The notes: generated by a model from the sequence alone, not told the origin. 64,000 nt of DNA from Micromonospora ureilytica (GCF_015751765.1 NZ_JADOTX010000001.1:1612001-1676000); one strand, 5' to 3'; shown: positions 36,845 to 45,151, counted from the first letter of the stretch. Program-made: numbers and translations.

Positions 36845-37837
36845 TCACGGCATCCGCCCGCGCGGACCTCCCGTTCCCGGCGCAGTCACGGCGCGGGTGA
36901 TGCGGTCGCCGAGCCGACGCAGATGGTCGACCAACTCCACTGGCTCGTGGACGGTGAAGTCGCACCCGAGCAGCGTGAGCCGGAAGGCGAGCCAGTCGAC
37001 TGTGTCTTCCGGGCTGTGCCATCGGCACGACACGTCGTCGAGCGGCTCCAACTCGCCGGCGTGGTCGCCCAGCCGGGCAGCCGCCTGCTCGGCCGGCAAC
37101 GCGAGCGTCGCCACCGCCCGGAACACCGGTGCCAGGCTGTAGAGCTGGTCGGTCACGAACGCGGACGCGTCGTCGGTCGGTAGCTCGCGGGGCGCCACCC
37201 GTACCCCGGTTGTCGTCGCGTGTTCGACGCGGTCGACGCGGAACGTGCGCCAGTCCTCGCGCTCGTTGTCATAGCAGACGACGTACCAACGACGGCCCAC
37301 CACGACGAGCCGGTGCGGCTCGACGAGCCGCTCGCTGATGCCGCCGTCGCCGTCGCGATAACCGAAGCGGACCCGTTCGTGTGCCGAGGCTGCTGCCGCG
37401 AGGACGATGAGCTGCGTCGGATCGACAAGCGACACCGCCGCCGCGGTCGACGACACGGTGGCCGCGGTGAGGGCGCTGACGTGGCGGCGTAGCCGCGGCG
37501 GCAACACCTGCTGGAGTTTGGCGAGGGCCCGCACCGACGCCTCGGCGATGCCGGCGACCGGCTGCCGGGCCGCGGTGTGCAGGCCGACAGCGATCGCCAC
37601 CGCCTCCTCGTCATCGAGCAGCAGCGGTGGCATCGCCTTACCCGCGACCAGCCGGTAGCCGCCCAGTGCGCCCAGGCTGGCCTGGACCGGGTAGCCGAGC
37701 TCCCGCAGTCGGTCGATGTCGCGGCGCACGGTCCGCGGGGTCACCGCGAGACGCTCGGCGAGTTCGCTGCCGGGCCATTCGCGGGGCGTCTGCAGAAGGG
37801 AGAGCAGTCGTAACAGGCGGGCCGGTGTGTCGCGCAT
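36845..37837 (-). CDS. WYL-domain transcriptional regulator (HTH_11 type)
   Basis: A 330-residue protein. The N-terminal helix-turn-helix reads LLRLLSLLQTPREWPGSELAERLAVTPRTVRRDIDRLRELGY, seen here in parts as SELAERLAVTPRTVRRDI. The WYL domain follows with the signature RWYVVCYDNEREDWRTFRVDR and a C-terminal WCX-like part. Such regulators respond to small ligands or nucleic acids. It is divergent from the VOC gene at 37942, with a clear 8-base-arm palindrome in the gap. Confidence 0.9.
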   Translation of the reverse strand: MRDTPARLLRLLSLLQTPREWPGSELAERLAVTPRTVRRDIDRLRELGYPVQASLGALGGYRLVAGKAMPPLLLDDEEAVAIAVGLHTAARQPVAGIAEASVRALAKLQQVLPPRLRRHVSALTAATVSSTAAAVSLVDPTQLIVLAAAASAHERVRFGYRDGDGGISERLVEPHRLVVVGRRWYVVCYDNEREDWRTFRVDRVEHATTTGVRVAPRELPTDDASAFVTDQLYSLAPVFRAVATLALPAEQAAARLGDHAGELEPLDDVSCRWHSPEDTVDWLAFRLTLLGCDFTVHEPVELVDHLRRLGDRITRAVTAPGTGGPRGRMP

Positions 37838-37855
37838 GCTCCCATGATGGGTCCA

Positions 37856-37882
37856 GATCTAGGACAGTTACCAGCCTAGATC
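37856..37882. promoter_or_regulatory. Operator-like palindrome between WYL and VOC genes
   Basis: GATCTAGG (37856-37863) and CCTAGATC (37875-37882) are perfect 8-base inverted arms around an 11-base spacer, in the 104-bp gap between the divergent genes. The site lies 19 bases above the WYL start and 60 above the VOC start. Confidence 0.6.
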
Positions 37883-37941
37883 GCGTCTAACGTCGCCCAT
37901 CTGAGTGCGCGGACGCCGCACCAGAATGAGGAGACGAACCG

Positions 37942-38415
37942 ATGAAGGTTGTTCCCGACGGCTACCACACCGTGACCCCCTGGATCATTTCGCCGGGGAG
38001 GACGGGCGCACTTATCGACTTCATCGTCGGCGTCTTCGACGCCACCGAACTGGCCCGCATGGAGGTGGACGGCGTGATCGGCCACGCCGAGGTTCGTATC
38101 GGGGACTCGGTCGTGATGATGTTCGACAAGCCCCGGTGGCCGGCCACGCCCGCCTTCCTGCGTCTCTACGTCGCCGACGACGCCGAGGTGCTCCGCCGGG
38201 CCGTCGAACGCGGGGCGAGCGTCGTCACCGAGCCGACCGAGCTCTTCTGGGGCGACCGGGTCAGCCGTTTCCGGGACCCGCTCGGCAACCTGTGGTGGAT
38301 CCACCAACGCGTGGCCGAGCCCACCGAGGAGGAGATGGGTCGACGGCTCAACGACCCCGAGTTCACCAAGGCAATGGAGTACGTCCAGGGTGCCGACTTC
38401 TCTCCCCACAGCTGA
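37942..38415 (+). CDS. VOC-superfamily (glyoxalase-like) protein
   Basis: A 157-residue protein of the PhnB-like VOC type: YHTVTPWIISPGRTGALIDFIVGVFDA, GHAEVRIGDSVVMMFDK, then LYVADDAEVLRRAVERGA, and the final DRVSRFRDPLGNLWWIHQR with the conserved D-P-x-G-N-x-W metal-site element. Members bind or isomerise small molecules or give resistance by sequestering drugs. It is divergent from the WYL regulator and is probably regulated by it. Confidence 0.88.
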   Translation: MKVVPDGYHTVTPWIISPGRTGALIDFIVGVFDATELARMEVDGVIGHAEVRIGDSVVMMFDKPRWPATPAFLRLYVADDAEVLRRAVERGASVVTEPTELFWGDRVSRFRDPLGNLWWIHQRVAEPTEEEMGRRLNDPEFTKAMEYVQGADFSPHS

Positions 38416-38435
38416 CCATCAGCGGGGTGGGTTCG

Positions 38436-39272
38436 TCAGAACTCCTCGTACACCGCCGGGTCCTGGTCGGAGAGCCGCCCGTCCGGACGGCCCAGCGCGG
38501 TGATGGCCTCGACCTGCGCGTCGGTGAGCTTGATGCCGAAAACATCCAGGTTCTCGGCCTGCCGCTGCGGGGAGGCGGCCTTGGGCAGCGGAATCACCTG
38601 ACGGGCCACGTGCCAGGCGAGGATCGCCTGCGCCGGGCTGACGCCGTGCGCGGTCGCGATCTCCACGACGACGGGATGCTGCTGCAGGTCGTTGCCATGG
38701 CCGAGCGGGCTCCACCCCTGCACCAGGATGCCGTGCTCCCGGTGGTAGTCGAGCGCCTCCTGCTGCGGAAAGTACGGGTGCACCTCGATCTGGTTGACCA
38801 CCGGGGCGACCCCCGTCTCGGCCACCAGCCGCTCGATGTGCTCGGGCAGGAAATTGGAGAGCCCGATGTGCCGGACGAGTCCACGCTCACGCGCCTCGAT
38901 CAGCGCCCGCCACGCCTGCACGTACAGATCGACCTTCGGGTTCGGCCAGTGGATGAGGTACAGGTCGACCCGGTCGAGGCCGGTGCGGAACACACTCTCC
39001 TCGATGGTGGTCAGCGCCTCGTCGTAGCTGTGGTGCCGCCCCGGCAGCTTCGAGGTGACGATCAGCTCGTCCCGCACGGCACCGGCCGACCGGGCGGCCC
39101 GACCGACAGCGCCCTCGTTCTCGTAGTTCACCGCCGAGTCGATCAACCGGTAGCCCGCCCGGATCGCCTGACCGATCGCGTCGGCACCCGCCGAGCCGTT
39201 CAGCCGGTACGTGCCGAGCCCGATCGCCGGCAGGGTGGTGCCGTCGGCTGCCGTCAGCTGGGGAATAGCCAT
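38436..39272 (-). CDS. Aldo/keto reductase (2,5-diketo-gluconate reductase type)
   Basis: A 278-residue cytosolic NADPH-dependent reductase. It has the full catalytic set: Asp in RLIDSAVNY, Tyr in NYENEGAVG, Lys in VTSKLPG and His in YLIHWPNP. QVIPLPKAASPQRQAENLDVF is the cofactor-binding end. It belongs to the group of the DkgA/prostaglandin F synthase-like reductases. It ends 20 bases from the VOC gene, convergent with it. The physiological substrate is unknown. It is unrelated in sequence block to the AKR at 6343. Confidence 0.9.
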   Translation of the reverse strand: MAIPQLTAADGTTLPAIGLGTYRLNGSAGADAIGQAIRAGYRLIDSAVNYENEGAVGRAARSAGAVRDELIVTSKLPGRHHSYDEALTTIEESVFRTGLDRVDLYLIHWPNPKVDLYVQAWRALIEARERGLVRHIGLSNFLPEHIERLVAETGVAPVVNQIEVHPYFPQQEALDYHREHGILVQGWSPLGHGNDLQQHPVVVEIATAHGVSPAQAILAWHVARQVIPLPKAASPQRQAENLDVFGIKLTDAQVEAITALGRPDGRLSDQDPAVYEEF

Positions 39273-39345
39273 GGTTGATCTACCTTTCGTCGACCGTGAC
39301 TGGACCCTACCCGCACGGATTGGGCTGCCGAGACCAACCGGTCGA

Positions 39346-41238
39346 TCAGCTCAGGTCGGCGTCCGTTGGCGCCTCGTAGACCGTCTCGACCGACCGGATC
39401 ACCTTGACCATCGAGGCGAGGTACTCCCGTGTCTCGGCATCCGTGGAATAGACGATCGTGCCCTTCAGCCCGCGGGTCAGCAGGACCTTGTAGGTGTTGC
39501 GGATCAATAGATCCGCTTCGGCGTCGCTGACCGCCTTGCGGCTGCGGAACGCCGGGTCCTTCGACTTCTCGCGCCGCGTCACCAGCCGGCCGTCCCGAGC
39601 GACCAGGTCCGGCCCGACGATGACGCCCGACCAGTCGTACTCGAAGCCCTGCGCCGTGTAGACGCAGCCCACCTGACCGAAGCCGTTCGGGTCGGTGGCC
39701 CAGAACGCGCTGCCTGGCGCCTCGCCGACGCTGCGGTCACTCTTGACGTTCCAGGGTCGCGACCACAGGTCGACCTGCACGTCCGGCACCAAACTGTCAT
39801 CCGGACGTGGATCGCTCCACGGCCAGCAGTACCCAGCGGACATTCTGGCGGTCACACCGGGCGCCTGCTTGCTGGCGAGGAAGGCTTCCAACTCCTCTGG
39901 CGACTCGGCGAGACGCAGGTCGACCTTCCCGTCGCCGGTCCAGACCGAGGGCTCGCCGCCATCGAGACCGAGCAGGTCAACGACCCACCCCTCGTACGTC
40001 TCGCTGCCACCGCACCGGAACTGGCCGTGCAATGACACGACCTCGACGTCGAGCTTGAGCTTCTTCGCGTACGACGAGATGACCTCGACGTTGCCCAACT
40101 CGCCCGGCTTCACCACCTGATGCTCGTCGAGCAGGAAGACAGGCACCCGGGCCGCGGCGATGAGTTCGTCAATCTGCGAACGAGCCTCCTCCCGCCGAGC
40201 TTTCGGCGTGAAGCGGTTGACGGACGTCTCCCGGATGCGGTGCGCCTCGTCGCAGATCAGGACGTCCAGACCGTTGCGTTCAGCGGACATGAAGCTGTTG
40301 AAGTAGCCAAACAGATTCTTCAGCCGCGTCGAGCCCTTTCCGGCGTACCGGCGCAAGGTCTGGGTAAACGACCGCGAGCCCGTGGCGTGCATGACGGAAC
40401 GGTTCTGGCGCGCCAACTCGCCGAGCACCGACAGGGCGATCACGCTCTTGCCGCTGCCCGGTCCGCCCGAGACGACCACGACCGACTTACGGTCCGCCGA
40501 CCGCGCCTTCTCCACGGCATGCAACACCAACTCGTACGCCACACGCTGCTCATCCAGCAGCGTGAAGCGCGACCGATCCTTCAGTTCCTGGGCGGCGTAC
40601 CGCAGCAGGTGCCGGCTCGGCCGAACCGAACTGGTGAGGAAACGGTCAGCCGCGCCAGCGCCGGAGGCCGGGGCGAGGTGGGTACGGAGATAATCGAGGA
40701 ACTGGCCCCGCCGTTGCTTGGTGAAGATCCGGCTCTGCTCGGTCGCCTGCCGATCGAACAGATCACGGATGTCGCGGTCGGTCGCGTTGTGCAGGTACGC
40801 GGCCCCACGGACCGGGTTCCGTTGCTCGGCGAGGATGCCGAGAAAATCCGTCAGGTACTCGCAGTAAAGCTCGACCTGAACGCCGGGGTGGAGCCGTGGG
40901 CCATGCGCATGCTCCACTGCCACGAGGGTCTCAGAACCCTCGTGGGACTCGGCGTAGGACCACTGCTTCAATTCGACGACGACGTAGGAGTCGTCGGACG
41001 TCCGGGGGTCCACACCGGCAAGCACCACGTCAACCCGCTTGCTGGTCAGCGGCAACTGATACTCGACCAGCATCTCCACCTGGCCGAGGCCCGCGTCGGC
41101 GAGATCCTGCCCCAGCACCGCGAGGCTGTGCGACCAGGAACGACGTTCTGCCGGACTCACGTTGCGACCGATCTGCTCCACGATCCGGTCTGGGAGCATG
41201 CCCGTGGCACTCAGGCGCAGCAGACCATCGGCAGACAT
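39346..41238 (-). CDS. Nuclease-fused DUF2075 ATPase/helicase
   Basis: A 630-residue protein from the ATG at 41238; a TTG six codons earlier is possible and no strong ribosome-binding site helps. Residues about 55-95 look like a PD-(D/E)xK nuclease core: RVDVVLAGVD then YVVVELKQW, giving Asp70 and Glu89-x-Lys91. From about residue 250 comes the DUF2075 ATPase: Walker A GGPGSGKS (258-265), Walker B ICDEAHRI (DEAH at 330-333), a Q/R motif in SLHGQFRCGGSETY and a superfamily-1-like GCVYTAQGFEYDW. This combination suggests a nucleic-acid-acting enzyme. It lies downstream of a MazG gene, a pattern suggesting antiphage defence. Confidence 0.8.
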   Translation of the reverse strand: MSADGLLRLSATGMLPDRIVEQIGRNVSPAERRSWSHSLAVLGQDLADAGLGQVEMLVEYQLPLTSKRVDVVLAGVDPRTSDDSYVVVELKQWSYAESHEGSETLVAVEHAHGPRLHPGVQVELYCEYLTDFLGILAEQRNPVRGAAYLHNATDRDIRDLFDRQATEQSRIFTKQRRGQFLDYLRTHLAPASGAGAADRFLTSSVRPSRHLLRYAAQELKDRSRFTLLDEQRVAYELVLHAVEKARSADRKSVVVVSGGPGSGKSVIALSVLGELARQNRSVMHATGSRSFTQTLRRYAGKGSTRLKNLFGYFNSFMSAERNGLDVLICDEAHRIRETSVNRFTPKARREEARSQIDELIAAARVPVFLLDEHQVVKPGELGNVEVISSYAKKLKLDVEVVSLHGQFRCGGSETYEGWVVDLLGLDGGEPSVWTGDGKVDLRLAESPEELEAFLASKQAPGVTARMSAGYCWPWSDPRPDDSLVPDVQVDLWSRPWNVKSDRSVGEAPGSAFWATDPNGFGQVGCVYTAQGFEYDWSGVIVGPDLVARDGRLVTRREKSKDPAFRSRKAVSDAEADLLIRNTYKVLLTRGLKGTIVYSTDAETREYLASMVKVIRSVETVYEAPTDADLS

Positions 41239-41393
41239 GCGGAACGCTGACAACAATTGCCCCCGGGCAGCACGAAGTGATCGTGCGCATGGGGGGCGTG
41301 TCCGGCAGCCGCCGAAAGCCCGTCGTGACGCGCTTCTACGTGATGGACTGTAGCGAAGAGATCAACTGAGCGCCATGGTGGCCCTGCCCGTGG

Positions 41394-41729
41394 CTACCGT
41401 TTCGCCGCCGACCCGCGAGCCTGCTCGACGGGGTAGCGGCGAGCCGAATCCACAAGCTTGGTCCGAGCCGCCTCTACCAGGTCGATGCCGAGTACGTCGG
41501 CGAGCCGAGTCAGATAGATCATGACGTCGCCGATCTCGGCCCTCACCCGGCTACCCGCCTCCGGGTCAGCCATGACCGCCGCGGACTGCTCCGGCGTAAG
41601 CCACTGGAACTCAGCAATCAGCTCACCGACTTCGCCAGCGAGCGCCATGGCCAGGTTTTTGGGCGTGTGGAACTGCTGCCAGTCCCGTTTTTCAGCGAAT
41701 CCTCGTACGCGGGCAGTCAGGTCGTCCAT
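41394..41729 (-). CDS. MazG-like nucleotide pyrophosphohydrolase
   Basis: A 111-residue all-alpha protein with the MazG/dCTPase metal-binding pattern: Glu33-x-x-Glu36 in AGEVGELIAEFQWL and Glu65-x-x-Asp68 in EIGDVMIYL. The start WQQFHTPKNLAMAL is typical of the short single-domain MazG proteins that cleave non-canonical or specific NTPs to NMP and pyrophosphate. The ATG at 41729 (MDDLTARVRGF) is used; ATG 41741 would add four residues. It precedes the nuclease-DUF2075 gene on the same strand with a 155-base gap. Confidence 0.88.
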   Translation of the reverse strand: MDDLTARVRGFAEKRDWQQFHTPKNLAMALAGEVGELIAEFQWLTPEQSAAVMADPEAGSRVRAEIGDVMIYLTRLADVLGIDLVEAARTKLVDSARRYPVEQARGSAAKR

Positions 41730-42073
41730 GGCGTGGAGCATCGCAGACCCGCGTACCAGCAGCTCGCGCACCGATGGCTGCGGACGCGCACGGCCACGAG
41801 GGCGCATGCGAGCTCAGCACGAGGGCGTGATCGCGGCGTGGGTGGCGGCGACAACGCTGGTGTTGTGTCGCTCGACGCCATGGGCTGCGAGCAGGGGGCC
41901 CAGGAGTAGCCTCCACGCCCCCGGGTGCTGACGCATCGCACGAGATCGGCACTCGGACTGCTCGATGAATCTTAGAGTGTCGATTTCGCACGAATGCGTC
42001 AGCTCGACGCGAGCTAGGCCGAGATGCTGAGAGAAGCCGTCGTATCGAAGGAATTGCTAGGTGCCGCCCCTGA
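41730..42073. other. Gap between MazG and the caspase-like gene
   Basis: About 340 bases with no convincing gene. The short frames on either strand have no recognisable content. It must carry the minus-strand promoter of the MazG gene. The left end shows GGCGTGGG-type GC-rich runs; the right end is lower in GC than the surroundings, as is common near acquired genes. Confidence 0.4.
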
Positions 42074-42577
42074 TCACAGCGAGACGATGACCGGTTGGAT
42101 CTGGACGTTCTTGGTCAGCTGCTGTGGCGAGGGGATGGGTGTGCTGATATTGACAGAAGTGTTGTAGCCGTAGATGACGACCCCGTCGAGGTGGTTCGCG
42201 CCCGGCCAGTTCGACTCCAGACGGACCGCCATTTGAGTAGGGAAGTTGGTCACCTCTTCGGCGCACGACCGGATCAGGACGACGCTCGGAGTAGCGGTCA
42301 GGTGGGTGGCCAGCATCCTGGCCAGCTTCTTGTAGGTCCAGCCCCAGTCCTTGGCGCCGGCATCGGCGTCGCCGATCTCCTCGTCGTTGCCGTGCGCACG
42401 GATGCACAGCGGTTCACCCGCCTGCACCCCGGCCAGGTAGGTGGCCAACTGCCGATCCGCCTCGGCCTGGGTGAGGCCGGCGTCGATGGGCAGGAGGGCA
42501 CCCCAGGCAGCCGCTCCCGAATCGGGCCCTGCAGATTGGCCTCGGGTATTCGGATCCTGCGTCGCGACGATGAACAT
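42074..42577 (-). CDS. Small protein with caspase-like His/Cys pattern
   Basis: A 167-residue protein that I do not recognise at family level. Two segments stand out: CIRAHGNDEEIG with His62-Gly, and SVVLIRSCAEEV with a hydrophobic strand ending in Ser-Cys105. A His-Gly followed about 43 residues later by a strand ending in Cys is the dyad layout of clan CD (caspase/gingipain/MARTX-CPD-like) peptidases. A similar layout, VHG then LVSC, appears in the type VII effector at 45779. It starts at an ATG at 42577 and stands alone on the minus strand. Its role is unknown. Confidence 0.6.
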   Translation of the reverse strand: MFIVATQDPNTRGQSAGPDSGAAAWGALLPIDAGLTQAEADRQLATYLAGVQAGEPLCIRAHGNDEEIGDADAGAKDWGWTYKKLARMLATHLTATPSVVLIRSCAEEVTNFPTQMAVRLESNWPGANHLDGVVIYGYNTSVNISTPIPSPQQLTKNVQIQPVIVSL

Positions 42578-42849
42578 GACATTCTCCTTCGGGGTAGCCG
42601 CGTGTTTCAGAAGAACCGCCGAAGGCAGATTAGCGCGGTCGTCGAAGAATGATGTTGTCAGCTATCCGGCTCAAATGGATTCTGTCGTTGGTCGGACAAC
42701 TGTTGACCGCTGCCAATAAGGCGGGATTGGTTGACGTCAGTCATCGACGTGCAACTCCCGGACGCGCAATTGGCATGCGGTCGATGCCGGCTGACGCCGT
42801 GCCGATCGCAGGGGTCGGTCCCCGGTACTCGTGCCGGGCGAAGTCGTCC

Positions 42850-43053
42850 TCAGCTGACCCGTCCTCCACGTTTGGCAGCCGCAATGAAGTCGGTCCAGGC
42901 CCGGGCGGTGAAGGTGAGAAGCGGTCCCGTGGAATCCTTCGAGTCGCGGACGGCGACGACCTCGGCGAGGTTCATGGCGACCTCGACGCAGTCGCCGCCG
43001 TTGTCACCGCTGCGGGTGCTCTTACGCCAGACGGCGCCGGTCAGATCAGTCAT
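42850..43053 (-). CDS. DUF397 protein
   Basis: A 67-residue protein with the DUF397 pattern WRKSTRSGDNGGDCVEVA then VAVRDSKDSTGPLLTFTARAWTDFIAA. In actinobacteria these small proteins lie next to XRE-DUF5753 regulators (WhiJ/BldB-type pairs) and form toxin-antitoxin-like or developmental control modules. Its start overlaps the end of the XRE gene by eight bases, showing coupling. Confidence 0.92.
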   Translation of the reverse strand: MTDLTGAVWRKSTRSGDNGGDCVEVAMNLAEVVAVRDSKDSTGPLLTFTARAWTDFIAAAKRGGRVS

Positions 43054-43933
43054 GCCGCATCTCCCCAGCGATTCGCTTGATCATGTCCTTCGATTCTGCC
43101 TCGCCGAGGGCCAGCCCATCCAGCCCTCTCCAGACCCGCTCGTAGGCTGCCAACTCGTCGGGTTTGTCGAGGTAGAGCGCCCCGGTCAGCGATTCGCTGT
43201 AGACCACCGACGGTTCCGGCGCGGCGCGACCGCCCTTGGTCGGCGGAAAGTCGAGGATCACAAACGACCCCGCAACTGCGCCGGGCTGCGGTCCGGCCGC
43301 CAGTGGCAACACCCTAACGCTGACGTTCGGCAGCTCGGACAGCTTGGTTAGGTGATCGAGCTGTGCAGTCATGACCACCGGCCCGCCGACGCCACGGCGG
43401 AGAACCGCCTCAGACAGCACAGACTCCAGCCTGGGCGCAGTCGGCAGTCGCCGGAAGAGCAACGCCTGCCGTTGTAGTCGGACCTCGACAGCCCGCTCGC
43501 GATCTTCCTCGCTCAGCATCCCGCCAAGGCGGTAGAGCGCGTGGGCGTACTCCTTGGTCTGAAGGATCCCCGGGATGAGTGACTCGTCGTAGCGACGGAG
43601 CCGGGAGGCGGCGGACTCTAAGCCCACGTACAGCTCGAACCAGCTCGGCACCGCATCCCCGTACGCGTGCCACCACCCTTTGGACTTCGTCTCCGCAGCG
43701 AGCCCGCGCATCGCCTCGGTCATCTCGGGCGACACCCCGTACAGCTCGCACATCGCCTTGACGTCGAGCACCCGCACCGACCCCTGGCCGCACTCGAGGC
43801 GCCAGATCTTCTGCCGGCTGTATTCGAGTGCTTCGGCGGCGGCGTCGAGCGTCACGCCGGCCTCGTTGCGGAACTGCCGCAGCAGCCGGCCGAGTTGCCG
43901 GCGCGGGACGGTCGATCCGATGTCTTCGGGCAT
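43046..43933 (-). CDS. XRE-family regulator with DUF5753 domain
   Basis: A 295-residue protein from the ATG at 43933, which has AGGGAG at a suitable distance; earlier in-frame ATGs have none. Residues 8-70 are a helix-turn-helix: LGRLLRQFRNEAGVTLDAAA then LEYSRQKIWRLECGQGSVR. The rest is DUF5753: WFELYVGLESAASRLRRYDESLIPGILQTKEYAHAL, seen in parts such as YDESLIPGILQTKEYA. It makes a pair with DUF397 (42850), a class abundant in Streptomyces-like genomes. The target genes are not evident; the divergent DivIVA-like gene at 44165 is a candidate. Confidence 0.93.
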   Translation of the reverse strand: MPEDIGSTVPRRQLGRLLRQFRNEAGVTLDAAAEALEYSRQKIWRLECGQGSVRVLDVKAMCELYGVSPEMTEAMRGLAAETKSKGWWHAYGDAVPSWFELYVGLESAASRLRRYDESLIPGILQTKEYAHALYRLGGMLSEEDRERAVEVRLQRQALLFRRLPTAPRLESVLSEAVLRRGVGGPVVMTAQLDHLTKLSELPNVSVRVLPLAAGPQPGAVAGSFVILDFPPTKGGRAAPEPSVVYSESLTGALYLDKPDELAAYERVWRGLDGLALGEAESKDMIKRIAGEMRHD

Positions 43934-44164
43934 TCGTGCACTCCCTGGTTCCATGACGCAACACTGCGTGACCTGCTCTTGCAACTCCTACGGGTTTCGG
44001 GAAAGAAAGTCAATGCATAACAGCGAAATTGCGGTCTGGAACGTTGCGCATCCACTGCGGACTGTCGCAGGCTGGTCACAGCACGGCGGCCGGCCGGTCC
44101 CCCCGAACGGCTGCCGTGTTTCCCCGAACACTCCTCGCCCCTCCGCATAGGAAGGCAGGCGGAC

Positions 44165-44467
44165 ATGAACGCCAAAAGCCAGCGACCAGGGACGGCGAGC
44201 GGTGGCGCTACCTACCGCTCTGCCGCGTACACCAGTTTGTTGCCGTGGCAGGTGCGTGAGCGCCGCTTCGTGCCGGTCGGGCTCGGGCGCCGCGGTCTGA
44301 ACCCCGACGACGTTTACGCCTTCCTCGACCGGGTCGCCGTCGACATGGCCGCCGTCTACGCCGCTCTCGCCGAGAGCCGCCGCGAGACGGCCCGGATCAA
44401 GGCCGGGCTGCGTCGCTGGCAGACCGATCAGGCCCGCGCCCGCAACGAGCGGGACCAGGCCCGATGA
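44165..44467 (+). CDS. DivIVA-domain-like protein
   Basis: A 100-residue protein. FVPVGLGRRGLNPDDVYAFLDRVAVDM is the DivIVA N-terminal signature (a membrane-curvature-binding head, FxxxxxGY-like, then VxxFLxxV), followed by a charged helix (AESRRETARIKAGLRRWQ) that may form a short coiled coil. It is far shorter than true DivIVA/Wag31 polarity proteins. Its stop overlaps the next start (ATGA). It is divergent from the XRE-DUF5753 gene. Confidence 0.78.
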   Translation: MNAKSQRPGTASGGATYRSAAYTSLLPWQVRERRFVPVGLGRRGLNPDDVYAFLDRVAVDMAAVYAALAESRRETARIKAGLRRWQTDQARARNERDQAR

Positions 44468-44715
44468 GCCAGCGGTACGTCATCCACCTGCCCGTGGTCG
44501 CCACCGACCTGCCCGCCGCGCAACGCCTGGCCAGGGTCATCGGCCGGTGGATGCTGGTGCTTCCGATGACCGACCCGGGGGAGACCATCGTCTCCGAAGA
44601 GGACCATCAACTCGTCCGGCACCGGGCCTTCTGCGACCTGCGGATGGCAGGCGGCCGGCGCTGCCTGCTCCGGGATGGCCACGACGGCGCCTGTTCACGC
44701 CGATTGCGTCGCTGA
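44464..44715 (+). CDS. Small protein of unknown function, coupled to the DivIVA-like gene
   Basis: An 83-residue protein starting inside the DivIVA-like stop codon (ATGA overlap), so it is translationally coupled. It has no clear family. The C-terminus has Cys/His residues (FCDLRMAGGRRCLLRDGHDGAC) that could bind a metal. Seen together with the DivIVA-like protein, it may be its partner. Confidence 0.6.
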   Translation: MSQRYVIHLPVVATDLPAAQRLARVIGRWMLVLPMTDPGETIVSEEDHQLVRHRAFCDLRMAGGRRCLLRDGHDGACSRRLRR

Positions 44716-44769
44716 CCAGTCGGGCCGCGAGAGCCGAGGTCGTGCTCGGCCAGGGGGTGTTGAGAGGAC

Positions 44770-44871
44770 CTAGGCAAGCGGCATGGTCGCCTGGTCGACG
44801 TACTGGTCGCCGTCCTCAGTCAGTTCCGCTGAGGGATTGCTGCAAGCCATGCCCCCTCGAACCCTCGTCAT
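44770..44871 (-). CDS. Tiny ORF coupled to the frameshifted zinc-ribbon gene
   Basis: A 33-codon frame whose ATG (44869-44871) overlaps the TGA of the frameshifted gene at 44868 (ATGA). It encodes a small acidic peptide with ELTEDGDQYVDQ in the middle. The overlap is the only support; no family is recognised. Confidence 0.35.
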   Translation of the reverse strand: MTRVRGGMACSNPSAELTEDGDQYVDQATMPLA

Positions 44872-45151
44872 GTCACGAGACGGTAGTTAGGAACGCGAGG
44901 GTTGCGTTCCTCGATCGGCTTGTCCATCGGTCGGACGGTGACTCCGTCTGGAATCGGCGCTCGACACACGTGGAGCCCTTCCATGCAGGTGTCACACCAG
45001 AACGAGACGTACCCGGCATTGTCTGCGGGCAGTGCTGTGAAGACCATCCTAGGGTCCGCTGCCCGCAGTTCGGACAGGCGAGATCTGACGCCGCCGGCAG
45101 CGCACGGTAGACGACGTCGTACGCCGTCTGCCACTCATCAAAGGTGGCCAT
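44868..45151 (-). pseudogene. Zinc-ribbon gene broken by a frameshift
   Basis: From the ATG at 45151 the frame reads MATFDEWQTAYDVVYRALPA, then ACPNCGQRTL. The continuing protein-like reading then shifts to another frame: RMVFTALPADNAGYVSFWC, DTCMEGLHVCRAPIPDG and so on to the stop at 44868. The two parts together give about 94 residues with a CxxC...CxxC zinc ribbon. The shift needs one base to be restored at about 45045-45055 (around CATCCTAGGGTCC). The 284-base span is one short of a multiple of three. It may be a true pseudogene, a sequencing slip, or a programmed shift. It overlaps the DUF4926 gene by 14 bases. Confidence 0.75.

Noticed and set aside
41808..42073. Short frames between MazG and the caspase-like gene
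   Set aside because: No ribosome-binding sites, no conserved motif, and composition unlike real genes in the window.
44840..44875. GGTTCGAGG on the minus strand, resembling a tRNA T-loop
   Set aside because: The flanks do not form a T-stem, and no D-arm, anticodon arm or acceptor stem is found. It is part of a tiny ORF coupled to its neighbour.
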